Source: JAOUEA01 sp963825635
GTDB taxonomy: Bacteria > Actinomycetota > UBA4738 > HRBIN12
NCBI GenBank assembly: GCA_963825635.1
Contig: CAWGTU010000001.1
Span: 1,054,001-1,118,000, forward strand
DNA length: 64,000 nt
Direction: 5' to 3'
The translations under genes and the position numbers were made by a program. The stretch's first letter is position 1. Every line of letters starts with the position of its first letter. The notes under the pieces were generated by a model, which was not told the DNA's origin, made no database searches, and saw nothing but the letters and a program-made list of their open reading frames with translations. This document shows, one piece after another, positions 7,273-15,735 of the stretch.

Positions 7273-9798
7273 ATGCAGGATCGTTACCGGCTTCCGCGCA
7301 CCGTCGTCCCGACCCGATACGACCTGGTCCTCGAGCCCGACCTCGGATCGGCGACGTTCTCGGGATCCGTCGAGATCGAGATCGACGTGCACGAGCGGGT
7401 CGACGAGATCGTCGTGAACGCGCTCGACCTCGCGATCGACCACGCGACGGTGCGCACCGAGGTCGGCGCGGAGATCGCGGTGACCGACGTGGCGCACGAC
7501 GGGGAGCTGCAGCGCGCGACCCTCGCGCTCGCGGCGCCGGTCGAACCGGGAGCCTGGCTCCTGAGGATGTCGTTCCGGGGCGAGCTCAACGACCAGCTCC
7601 ACGGCTTCTACCGGTCGACCTACACCGACGACGACGGCACGCACACGATCGCGACGACGCAGTTCGAGGCTGCCGACGCGCGGCGTGCGTTCCCCTGCTG
7701 GGACGAGCCCGATCTGAAGGCGGTGTTCGGCGTGACGCTCGTCGTGCCCGAGGACGTGGTCGCGCTCTCCAACGGTCCCGAGATCGACCGGGCGCCCAAC
7801 GGCGACGGCCGGGTCCGCGTGCGGTTCGCCGACACGATGTCGATGTCGACGTACCTGGTCGCCTTCGTGGTCGGGCGCCTCGAGATCACCGATCCGATCG
7901 ACATCGACGGCGTGCCGCTGCGGCTCGTGCACCTGCCCGGCAAGGGGCACCTCGCACGGTTCGCCCTCGAGGCCGGCGAGTTCTCCCTTCGCTTCTTCAC
8001 CGAGTACTACGGCATCCCCTACCCCGATCGGAAGGTCGACTTCGTCGCGATCCCGGACTTCGCACAGGGTGCGATGGAGAACACCGGCCTGATCACCTAC
8101 CGGGAATCGTTGCTGCTCGTCGACCCCGAGCACGCCACCCAGCCCGAGCTCGAGAACATCGCCGACGTCGTGGCGCACGAGCTCGCGCACCAGTGGTTCG
8201 GCAACCTCGTGACGATGCGGTGGTGGAACGGCATCTGGCTGAACGAGGCGTTCGCCACGTTCATGGCGCTCGTCACGGTCGACGCGTGGCGTCCCGACTG
8301 GGAGCAGTGGAACACGTTCGCCCGCGGCGCGACCGCCGCCAAGGAGGTCGACGCGCTGCGCTCGACCCGCGCGATCGAGTACCCGGTGCACTCTCCCGAC
8401 GACGCGTCGGGCATGTTCGACGTGCTCACGTACCAGAAGGGCGCGGCGATCCTGCGCATGCTCGAGCAGTACCTCGGTGCCGAGCGGTTCCGCGAGGGCA
8501 TCAGGTTGTACCTGGCCCGCCACGCGTACGGGAACACCGAGACCCACGACCTCTGGCACGCGATCGAGGAGGCGAGCGGCGAGCCCGTGCGCCGCATCAT
8601 GGACCAGTGGATCTGGCAGGGCGGGTACCCGCTCGTGACCGCCTCGCCGAGCGCCGACGGGGTGCGACTCGACCAGCGCCGCTTCCTCGCCGACGGCGGC
8701 ACGGACCACGCCGTCTGGGACGTGCCGCTGCGCGTGCGCTCCCTCGACGGCGACGAGTCGTCGGTGCTGGTGCCGGCCGACGGCACGGTCTCGGCCGAGG
8801 CGGCCGACGCCGCCGTGGTCGCGAACGCGGGGGCGAGCAGCTTCGTCCGGGTCCGCTACGAGGGGGGACTGCTCGAACGCCTGACCGCGCGGCTCCCCGA
8901 GATCTCGCCCCTGGAACGCTACGGCCTGGTCGACGACCACTGGGCCGCCGTCACGTCGGGCGCCGCGCCGGCGTCGGAGTTCGTCCTCGCCGCATCGCGC
9001 TACGGCGACGAGGACGACCTCGCCGTCTGGCAGATCCTGCTGACGGGCCTCGGGTGGTGCGATCGGTTCCTCGAGGGGGAGCCTCGGGAGCGCTTCCGCG
9101 CGTTCGTGCGCCACCTCGTCGCACCCGCGATGGACCGCCTCGGCTGGGAGGCCGACGCCGACGAGCCCGATCGCATCCGAGCCCTGCGGGGCGCGCTACT
9201 GCAGGGCCTCGGCGTGCTGGGGGCCGATCCGAACGCGGAGGCCGCCGCGCGCGAGTTCGAGGCCGAGGCGCGCGCCGGCAAGCCCGTCGACGCCTCGTTG
9301 GCCGCCGCCGCCGTGAACGTCGTCGCGGCCAACGGCGACGCCGCCGACTACGAGCGATACTGGACCGCCTACCGCGAGTCGCCCACACCCCAGGAGCAGT
9401 ACCGGTACCTGTTCGCCCTGCCGCTGTTCCGCGATCCGGCGTTGTTCGATCGCACGCTCGAGGCCACGTTCGGCGACGACATCCGCAGCCAGGACGCGCC
9501 GTTCGTCTTCGCGTACTCGCTGATCAACCGCGACCTCGGCGAGCGGGCGTGGGACACGCTGCGCGCCCGGTGGAACGAGGCCGAGGAACGCTTCCCCGCG
9601 CAGCTCACGATCCGCATGGCGGAGGGCGTGCGCTACCTCACGCTGCCCGAGCAGGTCGACGAGGCCCGGGCGTTCTTCGCGGAGCACCCGATCCCGCAGT
9701 CGTCGAAGATGCTCGAGCAGATGCTGGAGCGTCAGCGCGTGGCCGCGGCGCTCCGGCAGCGCGCGACCCCCGACCTCGAGGCGCACTTCTCGGAGTAG
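7273..9798 (+). CDS. pepN: Aminopeptidase N (M1 zinc metallopeptidase)
   Basis: 841 aa. Removes N-terminal residues from peptides in the cytoplasm. The exopeptidase motif 'GAMEN' is at about residues 266-270 and the zinc site 'HELAHQWFGN...WLNEAFA' (HExxH plus the second Glu 18 residues on) at about 302-325. The N-terminal saddle domain ('PTRYDLVLEPDL', 'FPCWDEPDLKAVF') and the long helical ERAP1-like C-terminal domain are both complete. ATG 7273 is chosen because the family N-terminus starts there and TAGGCT (7259-7264) lies eight bases upstream with no Shine-Dalgarno, suggesting a leaderless transcript. An in-frame extension upstream to 6907 has no similarity to the family. Confidence 0.95.
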   Translation: MQDRYRLPRTVVPTRYDLVLEPDLGSATFSGSVEIEIDVHERVDEIVVNALDLAIDHATVRTEVGAEIAVTDVAHDGELQRATLALAAPVEPGAWLLRMSFRGELNDQLHGFYRSTYTDDDGTHTIATTQFEAADARRAFPCWDEPDLKAVFGVTLVVPEDVVALSNGPEIDRAPNGDGRVRVRFADTMSMSTYLVAFVVGRLEITDPIDIDGVPLRLVHLPGKGHLARFALEAGEFSLRFFTEYYGIPYPDRKVDFVAIPDFAQGAMENTGLITYRESLLLVDPEHATQPELENIADVVAHELAHQWFGNLVTMRWWNGIWLNEAFATFMALVTVDAWRPDWEQWNTFARGATAAKEVDALRSTRAIEYPVHSPDDASGMFDVLTYQKGAAILRMLEQYLGAERFREGIRLYLARHAYGNTETHDLWHAIEEASGEPVRRIMDQWIWQGGYPLVTASPSADGVRLDQRRFLADGGTDHAVWDVPLRVRSLDGDESSVLVPADGTVSAEAADAAVVANAGASSFVRVRYEGGLLERLTARLPEISPLERYGLVDDHWAAVTSGAAPASEFVLAASRYGDEDDLAVWQILLTGLGWCDRFLEGEPRERFRAFVRHLVAPAMDRLGWEADADEPDRIRALRGALLQGLGVLGADPNAEAAAREFEAEARAGKPVDASLAAAAVNVVAANGDAADYERYWTAYRESPTPQEQYRYLFALPLFRDPALFDRTLEATFGDDIRSQDAPFVFAYSLINRDLGERAWDTLRARWNEAEERFPAQLTIRMAEGVRYLTLPEQVDEARAFFAEHPIPQSSKMLEQMLERQRVAAALRQRATPDLEAHFSE

Positions 9799-9814
9799 GC
9801 CCCCGGAGCGATCG

Positions 9815-10249
9815 TCAGTCGATCTCGATCGTCCCGACCATGCCGTAGGCGTAATGGCCGGGCAGGTGGCAACCGAACAACGTCGTTCCCGTCGACGGCC
9901 CGAACGTGACCGTGGTCGCCCGGGTGGTGCCGGCGGGCACCGTGATCTCGCCGGGCCTCGGCGCGTGGTGGGCCTCTGTCCCGCGTTCGTGGGCGAGCTG
10001 CACCTGCGCGTCGCCCACGATGAACTCGTGGTCGATCGGGTCGGCGTTCTCGAGCACGAACCGCACGCTCTCGCCGGGAGCGACATCGACGCTGGGGAGC
10101 TCGAACCGGGAATGGTGGATGACGATCCGCACCTCCCGCGCTCCGTCGCCGCCCCGCGAGGCGCCGGCACCCATCGCCACCGCGCCGAGGCCGAGCGTGG
10201 CCGCGGCCGCGATCGTGAGTCCGGCGATCGGCCCCCGCCGAGCGATCAC
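9815..10249 (-). CDS. Exported cupredoxin (plastocyanin-like) protein
   Basis: 144 aa. An N-terminal hydrophobic stretch ('IAGLTIAAAATLGLGAVAMG') is a signal peptide or anchor. The mature part is a single cupredoxin domain: 'PGESVRFVLENADPIDHEFIV' gives the first copper histidine, and 'LFGCHLPGHYAYGM' supplies Cys, His and Met, a full type-1 copper set. Probably a small blue-copper electron carrier or copper-binding protein outside the membrane. GTG 10249 overlaps the stop of the DUF2330 gene by GTGA, so the two are translationally coupled and may work together at the cell surface (inference). Confidence 0.8.
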   Translation of the reverse strand: MIARRGPIAGLTIAAAATLGLGAVAMGAGASRGGDGAREVRIVIHHSRFELPSVDVAPGESVRFVLENADPIDHEFIVGDAQVQLAHERGTEAHHAPRPGEITVPAGTTRATTVTFGPSTGTTLFGCHLPGHYAYGMVGTIEID

Positions 10250-11331
10250 GCCGGCCGCTCGGTGCCGCGACGCCGCCACGCGATCAGTGCGAGCCCCACG
10301 AGCGCGGCGAGCGCCGCAACGATCGTGGTCCCCCCGACGGCGATCCACGGAACCGTGTCGGCCGAGGCTGTACGCATCGGGCGCGCGAGTCCCGCCGCGA
10401 CGGGGTCGGGATGTCCGAAGCCGCTCGCGTCGATCGCGAGGTCGTGGCTGAGCAGGTCGGCTCGTTCGTTGATCTGCACCTGGGTGAGCCACATGTCCTG
10501 CTCCGGGAGCCAGCCCATGCGCGCATCCGAGCGCAGGTCGTTCATCAGGGAGTCCGAGGCCTGCTCGCTCGTCCGCAAGATCAGGCCGCGCTGGTCCTCG
10601 TCGCCGTTCGGCTCGATCGCCTGAGGAAGTATCGCCGGCGCCACGTCGGTCAGCAGGAAGACGTCGGCCTGCACGATCTCCGAGGGCTGGCGTCCGAGCG
10701 CCAGGATCCGCAGGGGGACCCACGGATCGGGTGTCGGGATCACGACGTGGATCGGGGTGCCCTCGCCACGCTGTACTCCCTGTTCGGCCGCCCGCCCGGC
10801 GTTGAACCGAGCGGCGAGGAAGATCGGGCTGCGCTCGGCGTAGAACTCCAGCACCTCGGGGGCGTCCGGCGGCAGGAAGTACCCGTGGTCGCGCGCCCAC
10901 GTGCCGACCGCGAGGGCGCCGCCCTTGAGGACGGTGATGTCGAGGGAGTCGATCTCGGTCTCGAGCAGCACCTCGGCGGCCCCGTCGGCGGCCGCCGCGA
11001 AGAGCGCCGACTCCGGCGCGGGCGGCTGCGTCTCGATCACGAGCCGCTGCAGCGTCCAGTCGCCGCCCTTCACGACCTTCGTCGGCACGCCCGGGAGGGG
11101 GATGATGGAGCCGATCTCCTGGCCTTCGCCGGCGAACTCGAACGACGTGACGTAGTGCTCGATCCCTCGGTGGTACGCGGCGAGGGTCGTGGTGCGCACG
11201 AGGTTGATCGTGCCGTTCGGCGTGACCAGTCCGCCGCACGCCCAGGCTGCGCCGACCGGACCGGCCACGAGGACCGCCGTCGAGAGGGCCACGATCGCGG
11301 ATCGACGTAGACGGTGCCGCTTCCCTGACAT
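10246..11331 (-). CDS. DUF2330 domain exported membrane protein
   Basis: 361 aa. Signal peptide at residues 1-30 ending before 'AWACGGLVTPNG'; 'ACGG' followed by 'NGTINLVRTTTLAAY' is the usual beginning of mature DUF2330 proteins. The large extracellular part includes 'SIIPLPGVPTKVVKGGDW' and 'GYFLPPDAPEVLEFYAERSP'. A C-terminal transmembrane helix (~335-357, 'IAVGGTTIVAALAALVGLAL') and a basic tail close the protein, giving outside-facing topology. Function of DUF2330 is not established. ATG 11331 is preceded by AAGGGG, a plausible ribosome-binding site. It is the first gene of a pair with the cupredoxin and is divergent from the hpa genes. Confidence 0.78.
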   Translation of the reverse strand: MSGKRHRLRRSAIVALSTAVLVAGPVGAAWACGGLVTPNGTINLVRTTTLAAYHRGIEHYVTSFEFAGEGQEIGSIIPLPGVPTKVVKGGDWTLQRLVIETQPPAPESALFAAAADGAAEVLLETEIDSLDITVLKGGALAVGTWARDHGYFLPPDAPEVLEFYAERSPIFLAARFNAGRAAEQGVQRGEGTPIHVVIPTPDPWVPLRILALGRQPSEIVQADVFLLTDVAPAILPQAIEPNGDEDQRGLILRTSEQASDSLMNDLRSDARMGWLPEQDMWLTQVQINERADLLSHDLAIDASGFGHPDPVAAGLARPMRTASADTVPWIAVGGTTIVAALAALVGLALIAWRRRGTERPA

Positions 11332-11430
11332 GACGAGCCCCTTCCGTGTGGAGACGACTCCGACGACCGGAGGGCGCCCGACGGTTCCCGATCCGCCGGC
11401 GGTGGCCGCCCGACGTGGACGATCGCCGGC

Positions 11431-11459
11431 TTGACAGCTTCCCCTGCCCCCCATACCGT
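11431..11459 (+). promoter_or_regulatory. Sigma70-type promoter of the hpa genes
   Basis: A perfect -35 box TTGACA (11431-11436), a 17-base spacer and a -10 box TACCGT (11454-11459). The -35 box is also the first in-frame TTG of the downstream open frame, so that TTG is unlikely to be a start codon. Transcription would begin near 11466. Confidence 0.7.
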
Positions 11460-11473
11460 TCGGACACGAACGA
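11458..11473. promoter_or_regulatory. Palindromic operator candidate in the hpa promoter
   Basis: CGTTCG-GACA-CGAACG: perfect 6-bp arms with a 4-bp spacer, starting at the end of the -10 box and covering the predicted transcription start. Position and symmetry fit a repressor dimer site. The right half together with the next three bases (CGAACGACC) also occurs, as its reverse complement GGTCGTTCG, in the shared motifs at 23131 and 27511. Confidence 0.45.
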
Positions 11474-11511
11474 CCTTCCGGGGTTCCTCTGACACGGGGG
11501 AGGGGAGCACG

Positions 11512-12999
11512 ACGAGTCGCGCCGTCGTCGAAGGCATCGAGGTCTCGACCGAGCACTGGATCGGTGGCCGTCGCGTGCCCTCGGACCGCACCTTCACCGA
11601 CGTCTCGCCGATCGATGAGCGGCCGATCGCCGAGGTCGCGCGCGGAGACGCCGACGACGCCGACCGAGCCGTCGCCGCCGCCCGTGCGGCGAGCGCGACC
11701 TGGGGTTCGATGCCCCCGAAGGAGCGCGCCGAGGTGCTGCACCGCATCGCCGACGGGGTCGAGGCGCGGGTGCCCGAGCTCGCGGCGGTCGAGACGCGCG
11801 ACAACGGGTCGCTGCTCCGTTCGATGCGGACCTCGGTGATGCCGAGGGTGGCTCGCAACTTCCGGTTCTTCGCCGACCAACTGCTCGCGCTCGAGACCGG
11901 CACGAAGGACTACGACGGGTTCGCCGAGCGAGTGGCGTGGGATCCGAGCGGCGTCACGGTGGTGATCACCCCCTGGAACGCGCCGCTGATGCTCGCGACC
12001 TGGCGCGTCGCGCCCGCGCTCGCCGCCGGGAACGCCGTGGTCCTGAAGCCGCCGGAGTGGGCGCCGCTCACAGCCTCGATGCTCGCCGACATCGCGCACG
12101 AGGCCGGCCTGCCCGACGGCGCGTTCAACGTGCTGCAGGGCATCGGCGAGGAGGCCGGCGCCGCCCTCACCGCGCACCCCGGCGTGGACCGCATCGCGTT
12201 CACCGGCAGCGTGTCGACGGGGAAGCTCGTCGCTCAAGCGGCCGGGGCCAACCTCACGCCGGTCTCGCTCGAGCTGGGCGGCAAGTCGCCGTTCGTGGCG
12301 TTCGCCGACGCCGATCTCGATGCGGTCGTGAAGCAGGCGGTGAACCAGTTCGACAACGCCGGACAGGTCTGCCTCGCCGGCACACGTCTGATCGTCGAGC
12401 GATCGATGCGGGAGGCGTTCCTCGAGCGGTTCGTCGAGGCGGCGGGTGCGATCGTGCAGGGCGACCCGCGCGACGAAGCGACGGACATCGGCCCGCAGAT
12501 CACGCGCGAGCACTTCGAGCGGGTCGACGGGTTCGTGCAGCGCGCGAAGGCTGACGGCGCCTCGGTCGTCTTCGGCGGTGGCCCGAACGAGGACCTCGGC
12601 GGCCTCTACTATCGGCCGACGCTGTTCACCGACGTCCCCGAGGACTCGGAGATCCTCACCCGGGAGGTCTTCGGCCCCGTGCTGACCCTGCAGACGTTCG
12701 AGAGCGAGGAGGAGGCCGTCGCGCTCGCGAACTCGACCGAGTACGGCCTGGCGGCCATCGTGTACACAGGCGACGAGGCCAAGGCGGAGCGCGTCGGCTC
12801 GTGGCTCGTGGCCGGCACCGTCTGGGTCAACTGCTTCTTCGTGCGCGACCTCGCGGCGCCGTTCGGGGGCGCGAGGAGATCCGGCATCGGCCGCGAGGGC
12901 GGTCCATGGAGCTTCGACTTCTACGCGGACGTCAAGAACGTCTGCACCGCACCGTGGAACGAGGCACCAACCGATCAGGAGGAGGACGCAGATGGGTGA
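11512..12999 (+). CDS. hpaE: Aldehyde dehydrogenase, probable 5-carboxymethyl-2-hydroxymuconate semialdehyde dehydrogenase
   Basis: About 495 aa, matching HpaE (~488). Oxidises the ring-cleavage semialdehyde of the homoprotocatechuate pathway with NAD+. Family parts: 'VVITPWNAPLMLATWRVAPAL', cofactor loop 'AFTGSVSTGKLVAQ', general base in 'LELGGKSP' (~E252), nucleophile in 'NAGQVCLAGTRL' (~C287) and 'REVFGPVLTLQTF'. Assignment to HpaE rests mainly on the adjoining HpaD gene (8-nt overlap). The start is odd: no ATG, GTG or TTG occurs between the promoter and the conserved region. ACG 11512, 6 nt after the purine run GGGGGAGGGG, gives the right length; either a rare ACG start or a T-to-C sequence error (ATG AGT) would explain it. 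The longest open frame begins at TTG 11431. Confidence 0.83.
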   Translation, partial: TSRAVVEGIEVSTEHWIGGRRVPSDRTFTDVSPIDERPIAEVARGDADDADRAVAAARAASATWGSMPPKERAEVLHRIADGVEARVPELAAVETRDNGSLLRSMRTSVMPRVARNFRFFADQLLALETGTKDYDGFAERVAWDPSGVTVVITPWNAPLMLATWRVAPALAAGNAVVLKPPEWAPLTASMLADIAHEAGLPDGAFNVLQGIGEEAGAALTAHPGVDRIAFTGSVSTGKLVAQAAGANLTPVSLELGGKSPFVAFADADLDAVVKQAVNQFDNAGQVCLAGTRLIVERSMREAFLERFVEAAGAIVQGDPRDEATDIGPQITREHFERVDGFVQRAKADGASVVFGGGPNEDLGGLYYRPTLFTDVPEDSEILTREVFGPVLTLQTFESEEEAVALANSTEYGLAAIVYTGDEAKAERVGSWLVAGTVWVNCFFVRDLAAPFGGARRSGIGREGGPWSFDFYADVKNVCTAPWNEAPTDQEEDADG

Positions 13000-13885
13000 A
13001 GTCGTCGGCGCGGCCCTGGTGGCCCACGTCCCCACGATCATGCTTCCCGAGGAGACCCGTCGGGAGATCAACGACGGCAACGAGATCACCCTCGTGCCCG
13101 GGCTGCGGCGCATGAAGACCGAATGCCTCGATCGTCTACAGCCCGACACGGTGGTCGTGTTCGACACGCACTGGGAGTCGACGTTCGAGCACATCGTCAC
13201 GGCGCACGAACGCCGGGAAGGGAAGTTCACGAGCCACGAGCTTCCCCGAGGCATGGCGGGCATCCCGTACGACATGCCGGGGGACCCCGATCTCGCGAAG
13301 GGCATCGCGGCGCAGGCCGACGGGCGCGACGACTGCTGGATCCTGGCCTGCGACGATCCGTACCTGCCGATCTTCTACGGCACGGTCAACATCTGGACGT
13401 TCCTCGGCGATCCTGCCACCCGCTGGATCAGCGTCGCGATCAACCAGACCTGCACCACCGAGGACTTCCTGCTGTTCGGGAAGCTGATCGGCGACGCGAT
13501 CGCCCAGAGCGACCGCCGCGTGGTGCTGCTCGCGTCGGGCGGCATGACCCACCGGTTCTACCCGTTCCGGGAGCTGCGGCAGCACGAGAGCTCGAAGGCG
13601 CCCGAGAACATCCTGCATCTCGAGAGCTACGAGGCCGACCAGCACGTGCTGTCGATGTTCGCCAAGGGCGACCACGCCGGCGTGATCGACTGGATGCCGG
13701 AGTACCGCAAGGCCGCGCCCGAGGGGCACTTCGGCCACTACCTGATGATGGCCTCGGCCCTCGGCGGCGCGCGCTGCCAGGCGCCGGGCGAGCTGTTCAG
13801 CGAGTACGAAGCCTCCGTCGGCACAGGCCAGGTGCACGTCTGGTTCGAGCGTCCGGCCGACGGCTGGACCGGTTCGGGGGCCTAG
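12992..13885 (+). CDS. hpaD: 3,4-dihydroxyphenylacetate (homoprotocatechuate) 2,3-dioxygenase, class III extradiol
   Basis: 297 aa, LigB-type fold. Opens the ring of homoprotocatechuate between C2 and C3, using Fe(II) and O2. It matches E. coli-type HpaD in length and order: 'AALVAHVPTIMLPE' (metal His), 'DTVVVFDTHWESTFEHIVTA' (second His region), 'FTSHELPRGMAGIPYDMPG', 'VVLLASGGMTHRF' and the ending 'GTGQVHVWF'. ATG 12992 follows AGGAGGAGG and overlaps the dehydrogenase end by 8 nt, so both are translated from one mRNA. Its product is the substrate of HpaE. The isomerase (HpaF) and hydratase (HpaH) are not in the window; FAH-family candidates for HpaG lie near 31-33 kb. Confidence 0.88.
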   Translation: MGEVVGAALVAHVPTIMLPEETRREINDGNEITLVPGLRRMKTECLDRLQPDTVVVFDTHWESTFEHIVTAHERREGKFTSHELPRGMAGIPYDMPGDPDLAKGIAAQADGRDDCWILACDDPYLPIFYGTVNIWTFLGDPATRWISVAINQTCTTEDFLLFGKLIGDAIAQSDRRVVLLASGGMTHRFYPFRELRQHESSKAPENILHLESYEADQHVLSMFAKGDHAGVIDWMPEYRKAAPEGHFGHYLMMASALGGARCQAPGELFSEYEASVGTGQVHVWFERPADGWTGSGA

Positions 13886-13905
13886 GCCGGCGGGGCGGTG
13901 TCGCC

Positions 13906-15735
13906 TCAGGCCTCGGCTGTCACACCGAGATAGGCGGCCTGGACGGCGGGGTCGGCCTGGATCTCCGCGGGGGTTCCGGTCGAGATCACGGTCCCTTGGT
14001 CGAAGCAGTGGATCGTGTCACAGATCCCTGTGATGAAGCCGAGATCGTGATCGATCACGACGACACCCGCACCGACGCACTCGGCCATCCTCCTCACCTC
14101 GTCGATCATGGCGAGCGACTCGGTGTCGCTCATCCCGCTCGTCGGCTCGTCGAGCAGCATGAAGACGGGCGACAGCGCAGCGGCTCGTGCCAGCTCGAGC
14201 CGGCGGGCGTTCCCGTAGTCGAGCTCACGTGCGCGGCGGTCGCGCAGTTCCCAGAGCCCGGCGTGGGCGATGAGTTCATCGACACTGGGACCCCCTCCAT
14301 CCTCGCGGTGCGCTCGCACGGAGAGAGAAGCGACCGCCACGTTCTCGCGAACGGTCAACGAGGGGAAGAGCCGCATCGTCTGAAACGTCCTGGCCAGGCC
14401 CGCGCGAGCGATGGAGAAGGGCTCCACACCGGCGATGGATCGATCCTTGAGCGTGACGGAGCCTTCGTCGGGTCGGATCAGACCCGTGACGACGTTGAGG
14501 AGCGTGGTCTTACCGGCGCCGTTCGGGCCGATGATCCCCACGATGTGTTGGTTCGAGGCTTCCAGGTCCGCGCGGTCGAGGGCACGGAAGCCTCCGAAGT
14601 CGACCACCACGTCGGTGGCGCGGAGCGTGGCCAGCGCCGGTGCCGGCGCCGGGCCGGGGGCGGCGGGCCTCGGCTCCTGTCTTCGCAGTCGGGTCCGGAC
14701 CCAATCATCTAGCTCCCGATCCTCGATCAGGCCGTTGGGCCGGAAGATCATGAACCCGACCATCGCCGCGCCGAGGACGATATCGGTGAGGCCTTCGCGA
14801 AGCACGAGGTCGAGCGGGCCGGCGCCGGAACCGCTCCCGGCGAGGGACCGGGTCAGCTCGTTGACGGCCGTGAACACCACGACGCCCAGCAGCGAGCCGG
14901 TGATGCTCTTGCGGCCCCCGACGATGATCATGACCAGGGTGAGGAGCGTGTAGTCGAAGAAGAACGTCGAAGGTGCCACGGTTCCGAGCTCGAAGACACG
15001 GAGGCACGCTGCGACCGAGACGATGGCGACGGATAGGAGCAGTGCGATCATCTGGCCGGGAGCCGGATCGATACCAACGGATCGGGCTGCCAGGTCGTCG
15101 TCGCGAGCAGCCTGTGCGAGGCGACCGACGCGACTGCTCTTGAAGAGCCGCGAACCGAGGATCGAGGCGAACAGCGCCACGTAGACCCAGGTGCGTCCTT
15201 CGAGCAAGACACCGATCGACAAGGAGATCCCGTTGCGACCGCCCGTGAGGTCTGCGTAAACCGTTCCAACCTCGTGGACCACGAACAGCAGAGCGAGGGT
15301 GATGACCGTGGCCGCCACCGCCCCCGATCTCGCCCCCGAGCGCACGAGCCCGAATCCGAGCAGGACCGCGACGAGAAGCGTGACGATCATGGCGACGGCG
15401 GTCGCTCCGAACGGGTGGAGCGAGATGTCGACCAGGCCCAGCGGAGCGTTCGGGAGCACTCGCTCCTTCCACTCGGTCGACATGGCGAGCAGGACGAAGG
15501 TGTAGCCGGCGATCCCGGCGAACCCGATGTGGCCGAACGACAGGATCCCGGTGTTCCCGATGAAGAGCTGGATCCCGACCACCATCATCGCGTTGATCAG
15601 CATCTGGGTGACCAAGATGTCGCGGGTGACGGAACCGACGGATGCATAGAGCAGTCCGCCGAGCACCAGGATGAGGAAGAGCGCGAGCGAACCCACGACC
15701 TGTGAGCCGACGCGGCCGGCGAGGAGGGACCGCAT
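13906..15735 (-). CDS. Fused Liv-type ABC transporter permease (LivM) and ATPase (LivG)
   Basis: 609 aa in one chain. Residues ~1-320 are a LivM-type permease with about ten hydrophobic helices ('GIQLFIGNTGILSFGHIGFA', 'LVMIIVGGRKSITGSLLG'). A Pro/Ala-rich linker near 335-355 ('EPRPAAPGPAPAPALA') joins a LivG-type ATPase: Walker A 'GPNGAGKTT' (~400), Q-loop region 'LARTFQTMRLFPSLTV', signature 'LDYGNARRLELARA' in place of LSGGQ, Walker B 'FMLLDEPTSGM' and H-loop 'VVVIDHDLGFI'. The fusion should give a membrane subunit with its own ATPase domain; LivF would be the other. ATG 15735 overlaps the LivH stop by one base. Confidence 0.92.
   Translation of the reverse strand: MRSLLAGRVGSQVVGSLALFLILVLGGLLYASVGSVTRDILVTQMLINAMMVVGIQLFIGNTGILSFGHIGFAGIAGYTFVLLAMSTEWKERVLPNAPLGLVDISLHPFGATAVAMIVTLLVAVLLGFGLVRSGARSGAVAATVITLALLFVVHEVGTVYADLTGGRNGISLSIGVLLEGRTWVYVALFASILGSRLFKSSRVGRLAQAARDDDLAARSVGIDPAPGQMIALLLSVAIVSVAACLRVFELGTVAPSTFFFDYTLLTLVMIIVGGRKSITGSLLGVVVFTAVNELTRSLAGSGSGAGPLDLVLREGLTDIVLGAAMVGFMIFRPNGLIEDRELDDWVRTRLRRQEPRPAAPGPAPAPALATLRATDVVVDFGGFRALDRADLEASNQHIVGIIGPNGAGKTTLLNVVTGLIRPDEGSVTLKDRSIAGVEPFSIARAGLARTFQTMRLFPSLTVRENVAVASLSVRAHREDGGGPSVDELIAHAGLWELRDRRARELDYGNARRLELARAAALSPVFMLLDEPTSGMSDTESLAMIDEVRRMAECVGAGVVVIDHDLGFITGICDTIHCFDQGTVISTGTPAEIQADPAVQAAYLGVTAEA

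Noticed and set aside
11431..11433. TTG as the start of the HpaE gene
   Set aside because: It is the first codon of a perfect TTGACA -35 box, and the 27 residues it would add have no similarity to the family.
13879..13888. GGCCTAGGCC palindrome around the HpaD stop
   Set aside because: No loop, only 10 bp, and made of the common GGCC; it cannot form a useful hairpin, so it is treated as coincidence.
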